Assembly (NCBI GenBank): GCA_964644845.1
Contig: CAZXXS010000128.1
Location: forward strand, 1 to 18,399
Direction: 5' to 3'
DNA: 18,399 bases
Origin: Geothermovivens sp964644845
GTDB lineage: Bacteria; Zhuqueibacterota; Zhuqueibacteria; Oleimicrobiales; Geothermoviventaceae
Shown: positions 1-6,877 of the stretch, piece by piece
Layout of the letters: each line of letters starts with the position of its first letter
How positions within the stretch are numbered: the stretch's first letter is position 1
Position numbers and translations under genes: made by a program
Notes under the pieces: generated by a model
The model's database searches: none
What the model was told of the DNA's origin: nothing
The model's input: only the letters and a program-made list of their open reading frames with translations

Positions 1-50
1 CTTTTGGTGGCCCTTAGTGGCAACACTTGGGTATTTCGAGCAGCGGTCTG

Positions 51-76
51 CTCTGTGTGTTCGGTGTCTTTGTGGT
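51..76 (-). repeat. Degenerate dispersed intergenic repeat, left-edge copy
   Basis: This 26-base stretch (starting ctctgtgtgttcgg) matches the right-edge stretch at 18363-18388 at 18 of 26 positions without gaps. It is also related to the reverse complement of 18134-18159. The pattern resembles the 'accacggaggcacagagg' type of intergenic repeat that I recall from several environmental phyla; that resemblance is from memory. It lies in the non-coding leader of the first gene. The strand is arbitrary, chosen so that the copy reading ccacggagg is +. Confidence 0.4.
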
Positions 77-100
77 TCGAGCTGGCGGAGCTAACAAAGG

Positions 101-110
101 AAAGCGCTTT
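101..110. promoter_or_regulatory. Perfect 10-bp palindrome upstream of the first gene
   Basis: The bases aaagcgcttt form a perfect palindrome 78 bases upstream of the start at 188. A position in a 5' leader fits an operator or a small hairpin, but no regulator is encoded nearby and palindromes of this size occur by chance. The role is unassigned. Confidence 0.2.
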
Positions 111-187
111 TCTGCGTCCCCGGGCGTTCGAACGTAGGTCAGGACGACGACCACAAAAGTCGTTTAAAAAGGGTTAGGGAGGACGGA

Positions 188-946
188 ATGACGAAGAGGA
201 GTCACGCGTTGCGGATCGCACTGCCGGTGGTGAGCGTTGCCTTTTTGTTGTCCGGTGTGTTGGGAATGCAGAGCCAGGTGAAGGCGGGGGACGTCCCGTG
301 GGGACAAGCTGGCGTGAGCTTGGCTCTCGGGTTCCCGCAACACGAATTCAAGCAGAACGTCAACCGCGTTGGTGCCGGGCTCTCCCTAAAGCTGGAAGGT
401 GGGCCGGCTGGAGTGCCAGTAGCCTTTGGCCTGTCGGGAGGGTTCATGGTGTACGGTTCTGAAACCAGGCGGGAGCCGTTCAGTACCACAATCCCGGACG
501 TAACGGTTGAAGTACAGACCACGAACAATCTGGCTTTCGGTCACCTGTACATCAAGACGGGACCAAGACGCGGTTTCTTCCGACCGTACGTTGCTGGTTT
601 GGTAGGTTTGCATTACCTGTTTACGCAGACCAAGATCCGGGACGTGGACGAACCGGAAAAGGAAGTGGCCAGCTCAACCAATTTCTCCGACACCGCGTTC
701 AGCTACGGTTTTGCGGCCGGAGTGCAGTTCAAAGTGCACGAAAATGTGAAGAAGAACCCGGAGACCGGGAAAAAACAGAAAGTGCGGGTTTTTGTCGACA
801 TTCAGGGGAAGTTTCTCCGCGGTGGCGAGGCCGAATACCTGAAAGAAGGGTCGATTCGGCGTGAGAACGGCAAGGTCGCGTACGACGTCAGCCGCTCGGA
901 GACGGACCTCTTTCTGCTTGAAATCGGGGTGACGGTCGGCTTCTGA
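188..946 (+). CDS. Putative outer-membrane beta-barrel protein
   Basis: Hypothetical secreted protein of 252 residues; no named family was recognised. The N-terminus has Lys/Arg, a hydrophobic core (about residues 9-26) and a plausible signal-peptidase I site after VKA near residue 33. The mature part alternates polar and hydrophobic residues with Gly-rich and aromatic turns (FGLSGGFMVYG, FGHLYIKTG, YVAGLVGLHYLF, FSYGFAAGVQF). It ends in LLEIGVTVGF, and a terminal Phe is typical of barrels folded by the BAM complex. The size suits an 8- to 10-stranded barrel. A charged segment near residues 184-197 (KKNPETGKKQK) would be a periplasmic turn or a surface loop. The ATG is chosen for its strong Shine-Dalgarno GGGAGG at 176-181. 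It appears to be transcribed alone, with terminator candidates after the stop. Role (porin-like, adhesin or structural) unknown. Confidence 0.7.
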   Translation: MTKRSHALRIALPVVSVAFLLSGVLGMQSQVKAGDVPWGQAGVSLALGFPQHEFKQNVNRVGAGLSLKLEGGPAGVPVAFGLSGGFMVYGSETRREPFSTTIPDVTVEVQTTNNLAFGHLYIKTGPRRGFFRPYVAGLVGLHYLFTQTKIRDVDEPEKEVASSTNFSDTAFSYGFAAGVQFKVHENVKKNPETGKKQKVRVFVDIQGKFLRGGEAEYLKEGSIRRENGKVAYDVSRSETDLFLLEIGVTVGF

Positions 947-957
947 GAGCGATTGGC

Positions 958-980
958 TGCTCATCAGGAGCGATTTTTTT
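958..980 (+). terminator. Weak hairpin plus T7 tract after the first gene
   Basis: GCTC at 959-962 can pair with GAGC at 968-971 around a 5-base loop, extended by one T-G wobble, and a run of seven T lies at 974-980. The stem is short, so termination would be inefficient. GAGCGATT occurs twice here (947-954 and 968-975), giving a competing stem between 947-950 and 959-962. Confidence 0.35.
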
Positions 981-999
981 GCGGGTCGGTTTCGCGAAT

Positions 1000-1027
1000 C
1001 TGGGGAAGTCGACACCCCAGCTCTTTT
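1000..1027 (+). terminator. Second hairpin with T-rich tail, candidate intrinsic terminator
   Basis: CTGGGG at 1000-1005 pairs perfectly with CCCCAG at 1015-1020 around a 9-base loop, followed directly by ctctttt at 1021-1027. Together with the 958-980 structure this would form a tandem terminator separating the beta-barrel gene from the nitroreductase gene. Confidence 0.4.
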
Positions 1028-1150
1028 GCACGGGATGCAACGAAAGCAACCGGGAACCCGCGGTTCTGGCACCGGTCGGCCAGGGAGCGTCTCGGTGTTT
1101 GGGCATGAGACAAGCGGAACGCACGTGCAAGCCATTCAAAGAGGAACTGC

Positions 1151-1774
1151 ATGGCCTTGGAGCGGGAGAAAACAGTTGAAGCAAGATTGAGCGAGGCTAA
1201 CGCTGCACCGGTCGATTCTGAACTGACGCCTTTCCAGCGTTTGGTCCGCACGCGCCGGAGTGTCCGTCGTTTTCTGGAACGACCGGTTGAGCGCGACAAG
1301 CTTCTGACCTGCGTTGAGGCTGCGAGACTGGCCCCATCTGCCGAGAACGTCGAACCCTGGCGCTTCGTGATCCTCGATGACCCCGAGCTGAAGCAACGCT
1401 TTGCAGAGGCTGCCTTTTCGGGCATCTACCGACCGACGCGCTGGGCGGCCAAAGCGCCGGTGCTCGTGGCGATCCTCGCCAGACCGGACATCTTTGCAAA
1501 CCGCATCGGCAAACAGATTCAGGGAACCAACTACTACCTGATCGACATTGGGATTGCTGGCGAGCATTTTGTGCTTCAGGCCCACGAACTCGGTCTGGGC
1601 ACGTGCTGGATTGGTTGGTTTCACGAAAAGAAAGCGCGCAAGACGCTGGGGCTCTCGCGCAAGTACAAGGTGGTCAGTCTTTTGGCAGTTGGGTACCCCG
1701 AGCCCCGTGAACCGAAGCCAAAGAAACGCCGAGCGCTGGAGGAAATCGCATTCTTCAACGACGTGCCGAAATAG
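1151..1774 (+). CDS. Nitroreductase-family FMN-dependent oxidoreductase
   Basis: Cytoplasmic flavoprotein of 207 residues, the usual length for single-domain nitroreductases, which form FMN-binding dimers and reduce nitro compounds, quinones or other acceptors with NAD(P)H. Family signatures: RTRRSVRRF (33-41), the Arg-rich FMN phosphate-binding motif; APSAENVEPWRFV (61-73), with N66 and W70 at the places typical for FMN contact; and IGIAGEHFVLQAHELGLGTCWIGWF (133-157), the core helix and Gly-rich strand. The C-terminal LAVGYPEPREPKPKKRR matches the conserved GYP tail. The ATG has GAGG at 1141-1144, seven bases upstream. The first 28 residues are charged and variable, as is common. Its 3' end overlaps sfsA, so the two are probably co-transcribed. 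The physiological substrate cannot be read from sequence; the subgroup resembles small 'nitroreductase A' types of anaerobes. Confidence 0.9.
   Translation: MALEREKTVEARLSEANAAPVDSELTPFQRLVRTRRSVRRFLERPVERDKLLTCVEAARLAPSAENVEPWRFVILDDPELKQRFAEAAFSGIYRPTRWAAKAPVLVAILARPDIFANRIGKQIQGTNYYLIDIGIAGEHFVLQAHELGLGTCWIGWFHEKKARKTLGLSRKYKVVSLLAVGYPEPREPKPKKRRALEEIAFFNDVPK
1738..1744 (+). promoter_or_regulatory. Shine-Dalgarno sequence deciding a non-canonical sfsA start
   Basis: GGAGGAA lies inside the end of the nitroreductase gene, and its GGAGG core ends seven bases before an in-frame ATT at 1750. It is the only strong ribosome-binding site upstream of the conserved SfsA N-terminus. The same bases encode Leu-Glu-Glu of the nitroreductase, so a chance match cannot be excluded. 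Confidence 0.45.
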
Positions 1775-2466
1775 TCCTCCCACAACCGCTGTACCCTGGA
1801 AAGCTGGTTCGCCGGTACAAACGTTTTCTCGCGGATGTAGAGCTGGACACTGGCCAGCGAGTCACAGCGCACTGTCCGAACTCCGGTTCCCTGAAAACCT
1901 GTGCTGATCCGGGCAGCCCAGTGTTGCTTTCCCACTGGAACGATCCCAGGCGTCGTACGCAGTGGACGTGGGAGCTCGTGAAAGCCGACGACACCTGGGT
2001 GGGCATCAACACCCTGTTGCCGAACCGGTTGGTCGAGAAGGCCGTCAGGGAGAAGCTCGTGCCGGAGCTGGCTGCATGGGACCTGGTTCGCCGGGAAGCT
2101 CCGCTCGGGAAACGTAGCCGCGTAGATTTACTGCTTGAGCGGGATGGTCAACCCTGCTATCTGGAAATCAAGAACGTCACCATGGTTGTAGATGGCGTGG
2201 CCTACTTCCCGGACGCGGTGACGGAACGCGGCCGGAAGCACCTGGAGGACCTGCTGCAGGCTGTGGAGTCCGGTTACTGCGGTCAAATGTTTTTCCTCGT
2301 GCAGCGTGGCGACGGTAGAGTGCTCCGTCCCGCGGACGACATCGATCCGGCTTACGGTGAGATGCTGCGGCATGTGGCGAGACACGGCGTGCGCATCCTG
2401 GCGTACCGCGCGGAGGTTACCCCCAGGGCTGTGGCCTTGGTGGAGCGCATCCCGGTGGAGCTGTAG
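1750..2466 (+). CDS. sfsA: SfsA family protein (sugar fermentation stimulation), unusual start codon
   Basis: SfsA proteins have an N-terminal OB-like fold and a PD-(D/E)XK nuclease-like domain. E. coli SfsA affects maltose metabolism genes and binds DNA, but the biochemical role is unsettled. From ATT 1750 the product is 238 residues (E. coli: 234). Visible motifs: GKLVRRYKRFLADV (17-30), HCPNSGSLKTC (41-51), WELVK (74-78), GINTLLPNRL, GKRSRVDLLL (Asp126), YLEIKNVT (Glu139, Lys141) and YFPDAVTERG. The frame is open from 1711, but no ATG, GTG or TTG occurs before GTG 1921, which would remove the whole N-terminal domain including RYKRFLADV. Candidates are ATT 1750 (behind GGAGGAA), ATA 1771 (overlaps the nitroreductase stop as ATAG and aligns with the E. 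coli Met) and CTG 1789. I chose ATT for its ribosome site. Family assignment is secure; the start is not. Confidence 0.9.
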   Translation: MLQRRAEIVLPQPLYPGKLVRRYKRFLADVELDTGQRVTAHCPNSGSLKTCADPGSPVLLSHWNDPRRRTQWTWELVKADDTWVGINTLLPNRLVEKAVREKLVPELAAWDLVRREAPLGKRSRVDLLLERDGQPCYLEIKNVTMVVDGVAYFPDAVTERGRKHLEDLLQAVESGYCGQMFFLVQRGDGRVLRPADDIDPAYGEMLRHVARHGVRILAYRAEVTPRAVALVERIPVEL

Positions 2467-2735
2467 AAGGGCTGTGTAAGCGCGGCGCTGCGTGGAAGGG
2501 ACGCGGCACACTTGTGACGCTCGTCCACGAACAAGGGTCTTGGGACTCGCGGCCCGTGCGGCCGCGCTCGGACTGGCGACAAGGGATCCTCGAAACGGGA
2601 CTGCGAGGGTAGGGCGGTTTCTCACCTTCCATTTGGGAAAGGAAGCGTGGTTTGTGGTGGAACGGGACGTGAGGGCAGATCCCCTCGCGTGCTTTTGAGG
2701 AGAAGCAGCACGTCTGGAGAGGAGAGAAAAGGAAC

Positions 2736-3065
2736 GTGATTTCCCCACGCGGAGTAAGGGTAGCCATTTTGCTGGGGTCTCTTGGGCTGATTCTGGCCAT
2801 CGGTTGCAAGAACGCCGACGACAGAGAGCGGATCCGCAACCAGCTGGGTCCGCCGGACAAGATTGAGACTCGAGGGGCTGATCCTTTCTGGGCTGAGTTC
2901 TGGTACTACTACGACGAAGGGGTTGCTTACGAATTTCGGCGCACCGCACCCAAGTGCGGAGGCGGCCGCGACGTGTACCTCTACGCGGAGTACTACGGCG
3001 ATTTCAGACCGCACGAACCAGGACAGGGCTTTCCCGGAAGTGAAGGAACTATTCTTGGTCCATGA
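2736..3065 (+). CDS. Small BamE/SmpA-like putative lipoprotein
   Basis: Hypothetical envelope protein of 109 residues. A basic N-terminus (SPRGVR) and hydrophobic stretch (residues 8-22) end in AIGC with Cys24, a plausible although imperfect lipobox (Ala rather than Leu at -3), so lipidation is likely but not certain. The mature part begins with a charged segment (RERIRNQLGPPDKIE) followed by FWYYYDEGVAYEF. A Gly-x-Pro-Asp turn followed by Tyr/Phe-rich strands is reminiscent of BamE/SmpA-type domains, and of short lipoproteins that monitor or assist the outer membrane; this is inference. The start is GTG, with several purine-rich stretches upstream (2716-2732). The stop overlaps the rlmB start as ATGA at 3062-3065, implying translational coupling to an RNA methyltransferase with no obvious functional link. 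Confidence 0.7.
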   Translation: MISPRGVRVAILLGSLGLILAIGCKNADDRERIRNQLGPPDKIETRGADPFWAEFWYYYDEGVAYEFRRTAPKCGGGRDVYLYAEYYGDFRPHEPGQGFPGSEGTILGP

Positions 3066-3847
3066 GCAAGCGGAGATCCCGAAAAGCTCCAAGAGCTGAA
3101 CACCAGCTTGTTTACGGACGTAATCCGGTGCTGGAGTTGCTCCGCGCCGGCTGGCCCGTACGGGAAGTGTGGGTGGCGACGGAAACAGGAGAACCGCGGT
3201 TGCGGGGCATCTTGAACGCCTGCGTTGGACTTGGGATTCCCGTTCGGCGTGTCACGAACCGCGAACTGTCACTGCGGGTAGGGCACGCGGATCATCAGGG
3301 GGTGGTCGCGTTCGTGGGTCAGGTGAAGTACGCCGATCTGGACGCCGTGTTCGAACGCGCGCAAGCGGCAGGGGAACCGCCTTTTGTCGCCGTACTCGAC
3401 TCGATTCAGGATCCCCAAAATCTGGGGGCGATCCTTCGCAGCGCCGAGGCCGCCGGCGTGCACGGGGTGATCATTCCGAAACGTCGGGCCGTTGGGCTCA
3501 CGCCAGCAGTGGCCAAGGCGTCAGCAGGAGCCTTTGTTCACCTGCCTGTGGTTCAAGTGACCAACCTTGTACGCACTGTGCTGGAACTGAAGGATGCCGG
3601 TCTCTGGATCGTTGCCGCAGACCAGGACGGGGAAACCTCGCTTTGGGAAGCCCGGCTGGACGGGCCCCTTGCCGTGGTCGTGGGTAGCGAAGGCAAGGGG
3701 ATCCACCGGCTCCTGCGCGAAACCTGCGACTTCACCGTACGCATCCCCATGCTCGGCAAAATCGAGTCGCTCAACGCCTCCGTCGCCGCAGCGCTGCTGT
3801 TTTACGAGGTGAGGAGGAGAAGGACTCTTGTCGCCGCTCCACGTTGA
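3062..3847 (+). CDS. rlmB: 23S rRNA (guanosine-2251-2'-O)-methyltransferase RlmB
   Basis: SpoU/TrmH-family SPOUT enzyme of 261 residues. It uses S-adenosylmethionine to methylate the 2'-OH of G2251 in the peptidyl-transferase P loop of 23S rRNA, in the cytoplasm as a dimer. Domains: a basic N-terminus (2-12); the SpoU substrate-binding domain beginning YGRNPVLELLRAG (18-30); and the catalytic knot domain from about 105. The three SPOUT motifs are intact: DSIQDPQNLGAILRSAEAAG (113-132, with Asn120 and Arg126), VVVGSEGKGI (205-214) and IPMLGKIESLNASVAAALLFYE (228-249, with Asn238). The length matches the family. The start ATG overlaps the lipoprotein stop (ATGA). RlmB is favoured over TrmH because of the N-terminal domain and the YGRNPV motif, although other TrmH-group-3 enzymes look similar. 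Confidence 0.92.
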   Translation: MSKRRSRKAPRAEHQLVYGRNPVLELLRAGWPVREVWVATETGEPRLRGILNACVGLGIPVRRVTNRELSLRVGHADHQGVVAFVGQVKYADLDAVFERAQAAGEPPFVAVLDSIQDPQNLGAILRSAEAAGVHGVIIPKRRAVGLTPAVAKASAGAFVHLPVVQVTNLVRTVLELKDAGLWIVAADQDGETSLWEARLDGPLAVVVGSEGKGIHRLLRETCDFTVRIPMLGKIESLNASVAAALLFYEVRRRRTLVAAPR

Positions 3848-4217
3848 CGACACACACCAAAACAGAGGGACATCGCAGTGGGGAGAAGATTGAGCCATGA
3901 ATTGAAGGGAACACACGGTTAGCACTCTGGACGTACCGCGGGGCAAATCGCGGACCGGGAGGACGAGAATCCCGGGGAGTTTTGCCCTTGGGTGCCTGGC
4001 CGAACGGTTCACGATGGAACAGATCACCGAGGCCTTCCAGGACCTGAAGAACGAAGAGGTCGCAGGGTGTTTGGACTACGAGTGCGAAGTCGGGGAATCA
4101 AACACCACCAAGCTTTGGGACCGACGATTCTCGCTTGCGGAGGACCAGCCGGCAATCCCCAACCGCGAGCCGCTCCACTACTTTTCCGTCAACTCTCTCG
4201 TCTACCGCCTACTGCCA
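3848..4217. other. Convergent intergenic region between rlmB and selA
   Basis: These 370 bases separate two genes facing each other. I see no convincing gene. A plus-strand frame from 4014 stays open into the antisense strand of selA, but it lacks a clear ribosome site and recognisable motifs. No tRNA-Sec or selB fragment was found, although selA is adjacent. The main structure is a nested hairpin at 3940-3988. Confidence 0.5.
3940..3988. other. Nested hairpin between convergent genes
   Basis: GGGCAAA at 3941-3947 pairs perfectly with TTTGCCC at 3981-3987, extended by a G-T wobble at 3940/3988. Inside it CCGGGA at 3955-3960 pairs perfectly with TCCCGG at 3970-3975 around a 9-base loop, with internal unpaired stretches of about 7 and 5 bases. 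There is no T tract on either side, so a classical Rho-independent terminator is not supported. It could stabilise 3' ends in both directions or be an RNA element. Confidence 0.45.
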
Positions 4218-5639
4218 CTACCCGTTTGTGACTGCCCCGCGGACTACACGAACCAGCTCTTCCACTTCATCCTCTCGAACCGTCCGAAAATCCAGGTAAA
4301 CGGCCTCTTCGCGCACGTACGGGATGACCGGCGGTTCTGCCGCGCGCAACCGGGTGGCCAGTTCCGCGGCGGGGAGCTGTTTGTGCCGCAAGCGGACGGC
4401 TCGACTCGGGATCTTCTCCAGCGGTAGCGTACCACTGCCTGCCTGGCCAAAGGACTCGACAACGTCCGCCGCCACGGCCTCGAGGTCGGCGATGAGGGCC
4501 AGAAATGCCTCGGCGCGCCTTTGAACGGCCTCCACCGGTTCGGTCAGCATGCGAAACGTCGGGTGCTCCTGCAGCAGGCGCTCTTCGTTGAGAAAAAGTT
4601 TCAGAGTCGGCTCCAGAGCTGCGAAAACCATCTTGTCGCAACGGAGGGCACGCATGAGGGGATTCTTTCGGATGCGACGCAGGTACTTGGCCTTGCCCAC
4701 AATGATGCCCGACTGCGGACCGCCGAGCACCTTGTCTCCGCTGAACGTGACCACGTCGGCGCCGGCACTCAGGCTCTCCTGCACGATGGGCTCGTGGGGC
4801 AATCCAAACCGCCGGAAGTCGAGCAAAATGCCACCGCCGAGATCGTGAATCAGCGGCAAACCGTGCCGGTGCGCAATTTCGGCAACTTCCTCGAGTTCGG
4901 CTTCCTCAGTGAACCCCAGCACCCGGTAGTTCGAGGTGTGCGCTACAAGAATGGCCCCGGTGTTTTCCGTGATCGCTGCTTCGTAGTCCGAAGCCCGCGT
5001 CTTGTTGGTTGTCCCAACTTCCACCATGATGGCACCGCTGCGCTGCATGACCTCCGGCAAACGGAAAGAACCGCCGATTTCGATCAGCTGACCCCGCGAC
5101 ACGATGACTTCCTTGCCGAGAGCGAGCGTGTTCAGACTCAGAAGCACAGCTGCGGCGTTGTTGTTGACGACCGCGCTCATTTCGGCGCCGGTCAGGCGAC
5201 AAAGCAGCTCATCCACATGCGAAAGGCGTTCACCGCGCACGCCCTCCGGCAGGTCGATCTCAAGATTGGCGTAGCCATCTGTTACCCGCGCCAAGTTCTG
5301 CCGTGCTACCTCGGGTAACGGCGCGCGGCCCAGGTTCGTGTGCAGGATTACCCCGGTGGCGTTGATCACCTTTCTCAAACTCGGTGCGAACAGCGCCGTC
5401 AACTTCTGTTCGGCGCGCTGAACCACGACCACCGTCAGTTCCGCCTTGTTGGTAACGACGTTGGAGTCGTTTTGTCCCGTCTTGATCGCTTCGCGCAGCT
5501 CATTGAGGGCTTCGCGCACAGCTTCGGTTGTGAGCTGTCGGGAGTAGCGGTCGATGAGCTGCTCCGTTTCGGGGAGACGCATCACGTAGTCCACGCTTGG
5601 CAGAACGCTGAGGACTTTCCGAATGTCTTGTTTTTCCAT
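4218..5639 (-). CDS. selA: L-seryl-tRNA(Sec) selenium transferase SelA
   Basis: PLP-dependent cytoplasmic enzyme converting Ser-tRNA(Sec) to selenocysteinyl-tRNA(Sec) with selenophosphate from SelD; the E. coli enzyme is a homodecamer. The product is 473 residues (E. coli 463). The N-terminal tRNA-binding region includes LPSVDYVM (13-20). The fold-type-I core shows INATGVILHTNLGRAPL (92-108), NNNAAAVLL (159-167), SRGQLIEIGGSFRLPEVM (181-198), VGTTNKTRASDY (208-219) and HDLGGG (265-270). The PLP-binding Lys is Lys303 in FSGDKVLGGPQSGIIVG. All key motifs are present, so it should be active. ATG 5639 is preferred because GAGG lies six bases upstream; an in-frame TTG at 5651 overlaps the transporter stop but contains that ribosome site. 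It is the last gene of the trxB operon. The usual partner selB is not adjacent. Confidence 0.95.
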   Translation of the reverse strand: MEKQDIRKVLSVLPSVDYVMRLPETEQLIDRYSRQLTTEAVREALNELREAIKTGQNDSNVVTNKAELTVVVVQRAEQKLTALFAPSLRKVINATGVILHTNLGRAPLPEVARQNLARVTDGYANLEIDLPEGVRGERLSHVDELLCRLTGAEMSAVVNNNAAAVLLSLNTLALGKEVIVSRGQLIEIGGSFRLPEVMQRSGAIMVEVGTTNKTRASDYEAAITENTGAILVAHTSNYRVLGFTEEAELEEVAEIAHRHGLPLIHDLGGGILLDFRRFGLPHEPIVQESLSAGADVVTFSGDKVLGGPQSGIIVGKAKYLRRIRKNPLMRALRCDKMVFAALEPTLKLFLNEERLLQEHPTFRMLTEPVEAVQRRAEAFLALIADLEAVAADVVESFGQAGSGTLPLEKIPSRAVRLRHKQLPAAELATRLRAAEPPVIPYVREEAVYLDFRTVREDEVEELVRVVRGAVTNG

Positions 5640-5647
5640 TTTGGGCC

Positions 5648-6877
5648 TCAAACGGTTGTACGTGCGGGGGTGGCTTTGCCGACAGGCTCAAAGCGCGGAT
5701 CCGCGACGTCGGCTTCGGGCACGCCCACATCCTTTCTGAGCGCTGCCCACAAGGCTCCGGTGAGAAGTACACCGAACAACGTTGCAAAGCTCAGCCCGGT
5801 TAGCATGGCTGTGATGCCGAAGCGGTCGGCCAGGACGCCAAGAGGCGTGAGAAGAAGGCCCGCTGTTCCCCAGGCAAGCCCGATCATCAGCGAAGAGACG
5901 GTACTCAGGTTACGAGGGAACAAATTCTGTGCTTCCACCAGATTTGCCGGGATCGAAAGGAAAATCGCAAACCCCGCCAGGGCGATCAGAACCAGACGTA
6001 GGTCGCTACGTACCGCGAGAAACGCCAGGAACAACGGTACGGGTAGCGAGAAGGAGAGGACCAGCGTTTTCAATCGACCAATCCGGTCGCTCAGAGCGCC
6101 GCCCAGAAACGATCCTGCGGAGCCCGTCAGCTGGAAAATAGTAATGGAGCTGCCCGCGAGGAACAGAGCGGTGCCGTGGCTACGCAGCAGGATGGGCATG
6201 AAGTTGCTGAAACCAGCAATGACCACGGCCCGCAGGGTAACAAGCAGCCACAGGAGTGTCAACGGCAACCAGCGCGTCCTGAGATCCGAGAGGCTTCCGC
6301 TCGTGGCGATCCTCGCCTCGTGCTTTGGATCTGGAGCCCAGAAGTAGAGCAGAAGGCTCACGACGAGCGCGGGCAGCATCATGACCCAGGAGCGTTCCAG
6401 GCCGATGAGCATGACCACGGGCAGGATGATCACCGGACCGAGGGAATGCCCCACGTTGCCGCCCGTGACGAAAATCGACATACCGTGTCCCTTGCGCTCG
6501 CCGGCCACTGCGTGCGCCGAGGCAGCAGCAAGGGGGTGAAAAGCTGCCGTACCGAGTCCGCTGAGGAAGAGAAACGTAGCAAGTGCCGCATAGTTCGGCG
6601 CCACGCCCAAGAGACTGATGAAAAAACCTGTGACAAAGGGGGAAAGCCACGCGAAAACCCGCCAGCGGTGTCGATCGGCGAGGTAGCCGAACAACGGCTG
6701 AAGTCCGGAGGAAGAAACGGACAGAACGGACGCGAGCGACGCTGCCACGGCCACGGACATGCCGTGTTTGGCGATCAGGAGGGGTAGAAGCGGAGCCAGG
6801 TAGCCGTTGTAAGAATCCAGGGCGAAATGCCCTGCGGCCAGGATCCAGAGGGATCTGCGAGGGGTCGAAATGCTCAC
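5648..6877 (-). CDS. MFS exporter of the fosmidomycin-resistance (Fsr) type
   Basis: Inner-membrane major facilitator of 409 residues with about twelve hydrophobic segments. The start of TM1 (LWILAAGHFALDSYNGYLAPLLPLL) has the His-Phe-x-x-Asp signature and Leu/Pro-rich exit typical of Fsr-like proteins. The MFS loop 2-3 motif appears as GYLADRHRWR (about 64-73), and FVTGGNVGHSLGP (about 136-148) is the family's TM5 region. The loop between the halves carries WAPDPKHEAR. E. coli Fsr exports fosmidomycin, but family members are often of unknown substrate; export of a drug or metabolite driven by protons is the reasonable inference. The start is GTG, overlapping the LiaF-like stop as GTGA at 6877-6874, and the stop lies 8 bases before the selA ATG, so co-translation in one operon is very likely. 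Confidence 0.88.
   Translation of the reverse strand: MSISTPRRSLWILAAGHFALDSYNGYLAPLLPLLIAKHGMSVAVAASLASVLSVSSSGLQPLFGYLADRHRWRVFAWLSPFVTGFFISLLGVAPNYAALATFLFLSGLGTAAFHPLAAASAHAVAGERKGHGMSIFVTGGNVGHSLGPVIILPVVMLIGLERSWVMMLPALVVSLLLYFWAPDPKHEARIATSGSLSDLRTRWLPLTLLWLLVTLRAVVIAGFSNFMPILLRSHGTALFLAGSSITIFQLTGSAGSFLGGALSDRIGRLKTLVLSFSLPVPLFLAFLAVRSDLRLVLIALAGFAIFLSIPANLVEAQNLFPRNLSTVSSLMIGLAWGTAGLLLTPLGVLADRFGITAMLTGLSFATLFGVLLTGALWAALRKDVGVPEADVADPRFEPVGKATPARTTV

Noticed and set aside
979..1179. 66-codon frame upstream of the nitroreductase
   Set aside because: It overlaps the candidate terminator at 1000-1027 and the nitroreductase start, lacks a good ribosome site, and has no protein-like pattern.
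2128..2949. Open frame of 273 codons on the minus strand
   Set aside because: It is antisense to the end of sfsA and to the small lipoprotein gene, both of which have stronger coding evidence.
3940..3988. SECIS element for a selenocysteine codon
   Set aside because: A bacterial SECIS lies directly downstream of an in-frame UGA inside a gene. No such gene is visible here.
3848..4217. tRNA-Sec (selC) or selB remnant next to selA
   Set aside because: No tRNA-like acceptor stem, UCA anticodon loop or T-loop was found on either strand, and no elongation-factor motif is encoded.
4014..4427. Possible small gene on the plus strand, 137 codons
   Set aside because: The second half is antisense to the conserved C-terminus of selA, there is no clear ribosome site, and the first half has no recognisable motif. 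A real short gene in 4014-4217 cannot be fully excluded.
4521..5318. Open frame of 265 codons on the plus strand
   Set aside because: It is the antisense of selA, whose motifs are all intact on the minus strand.
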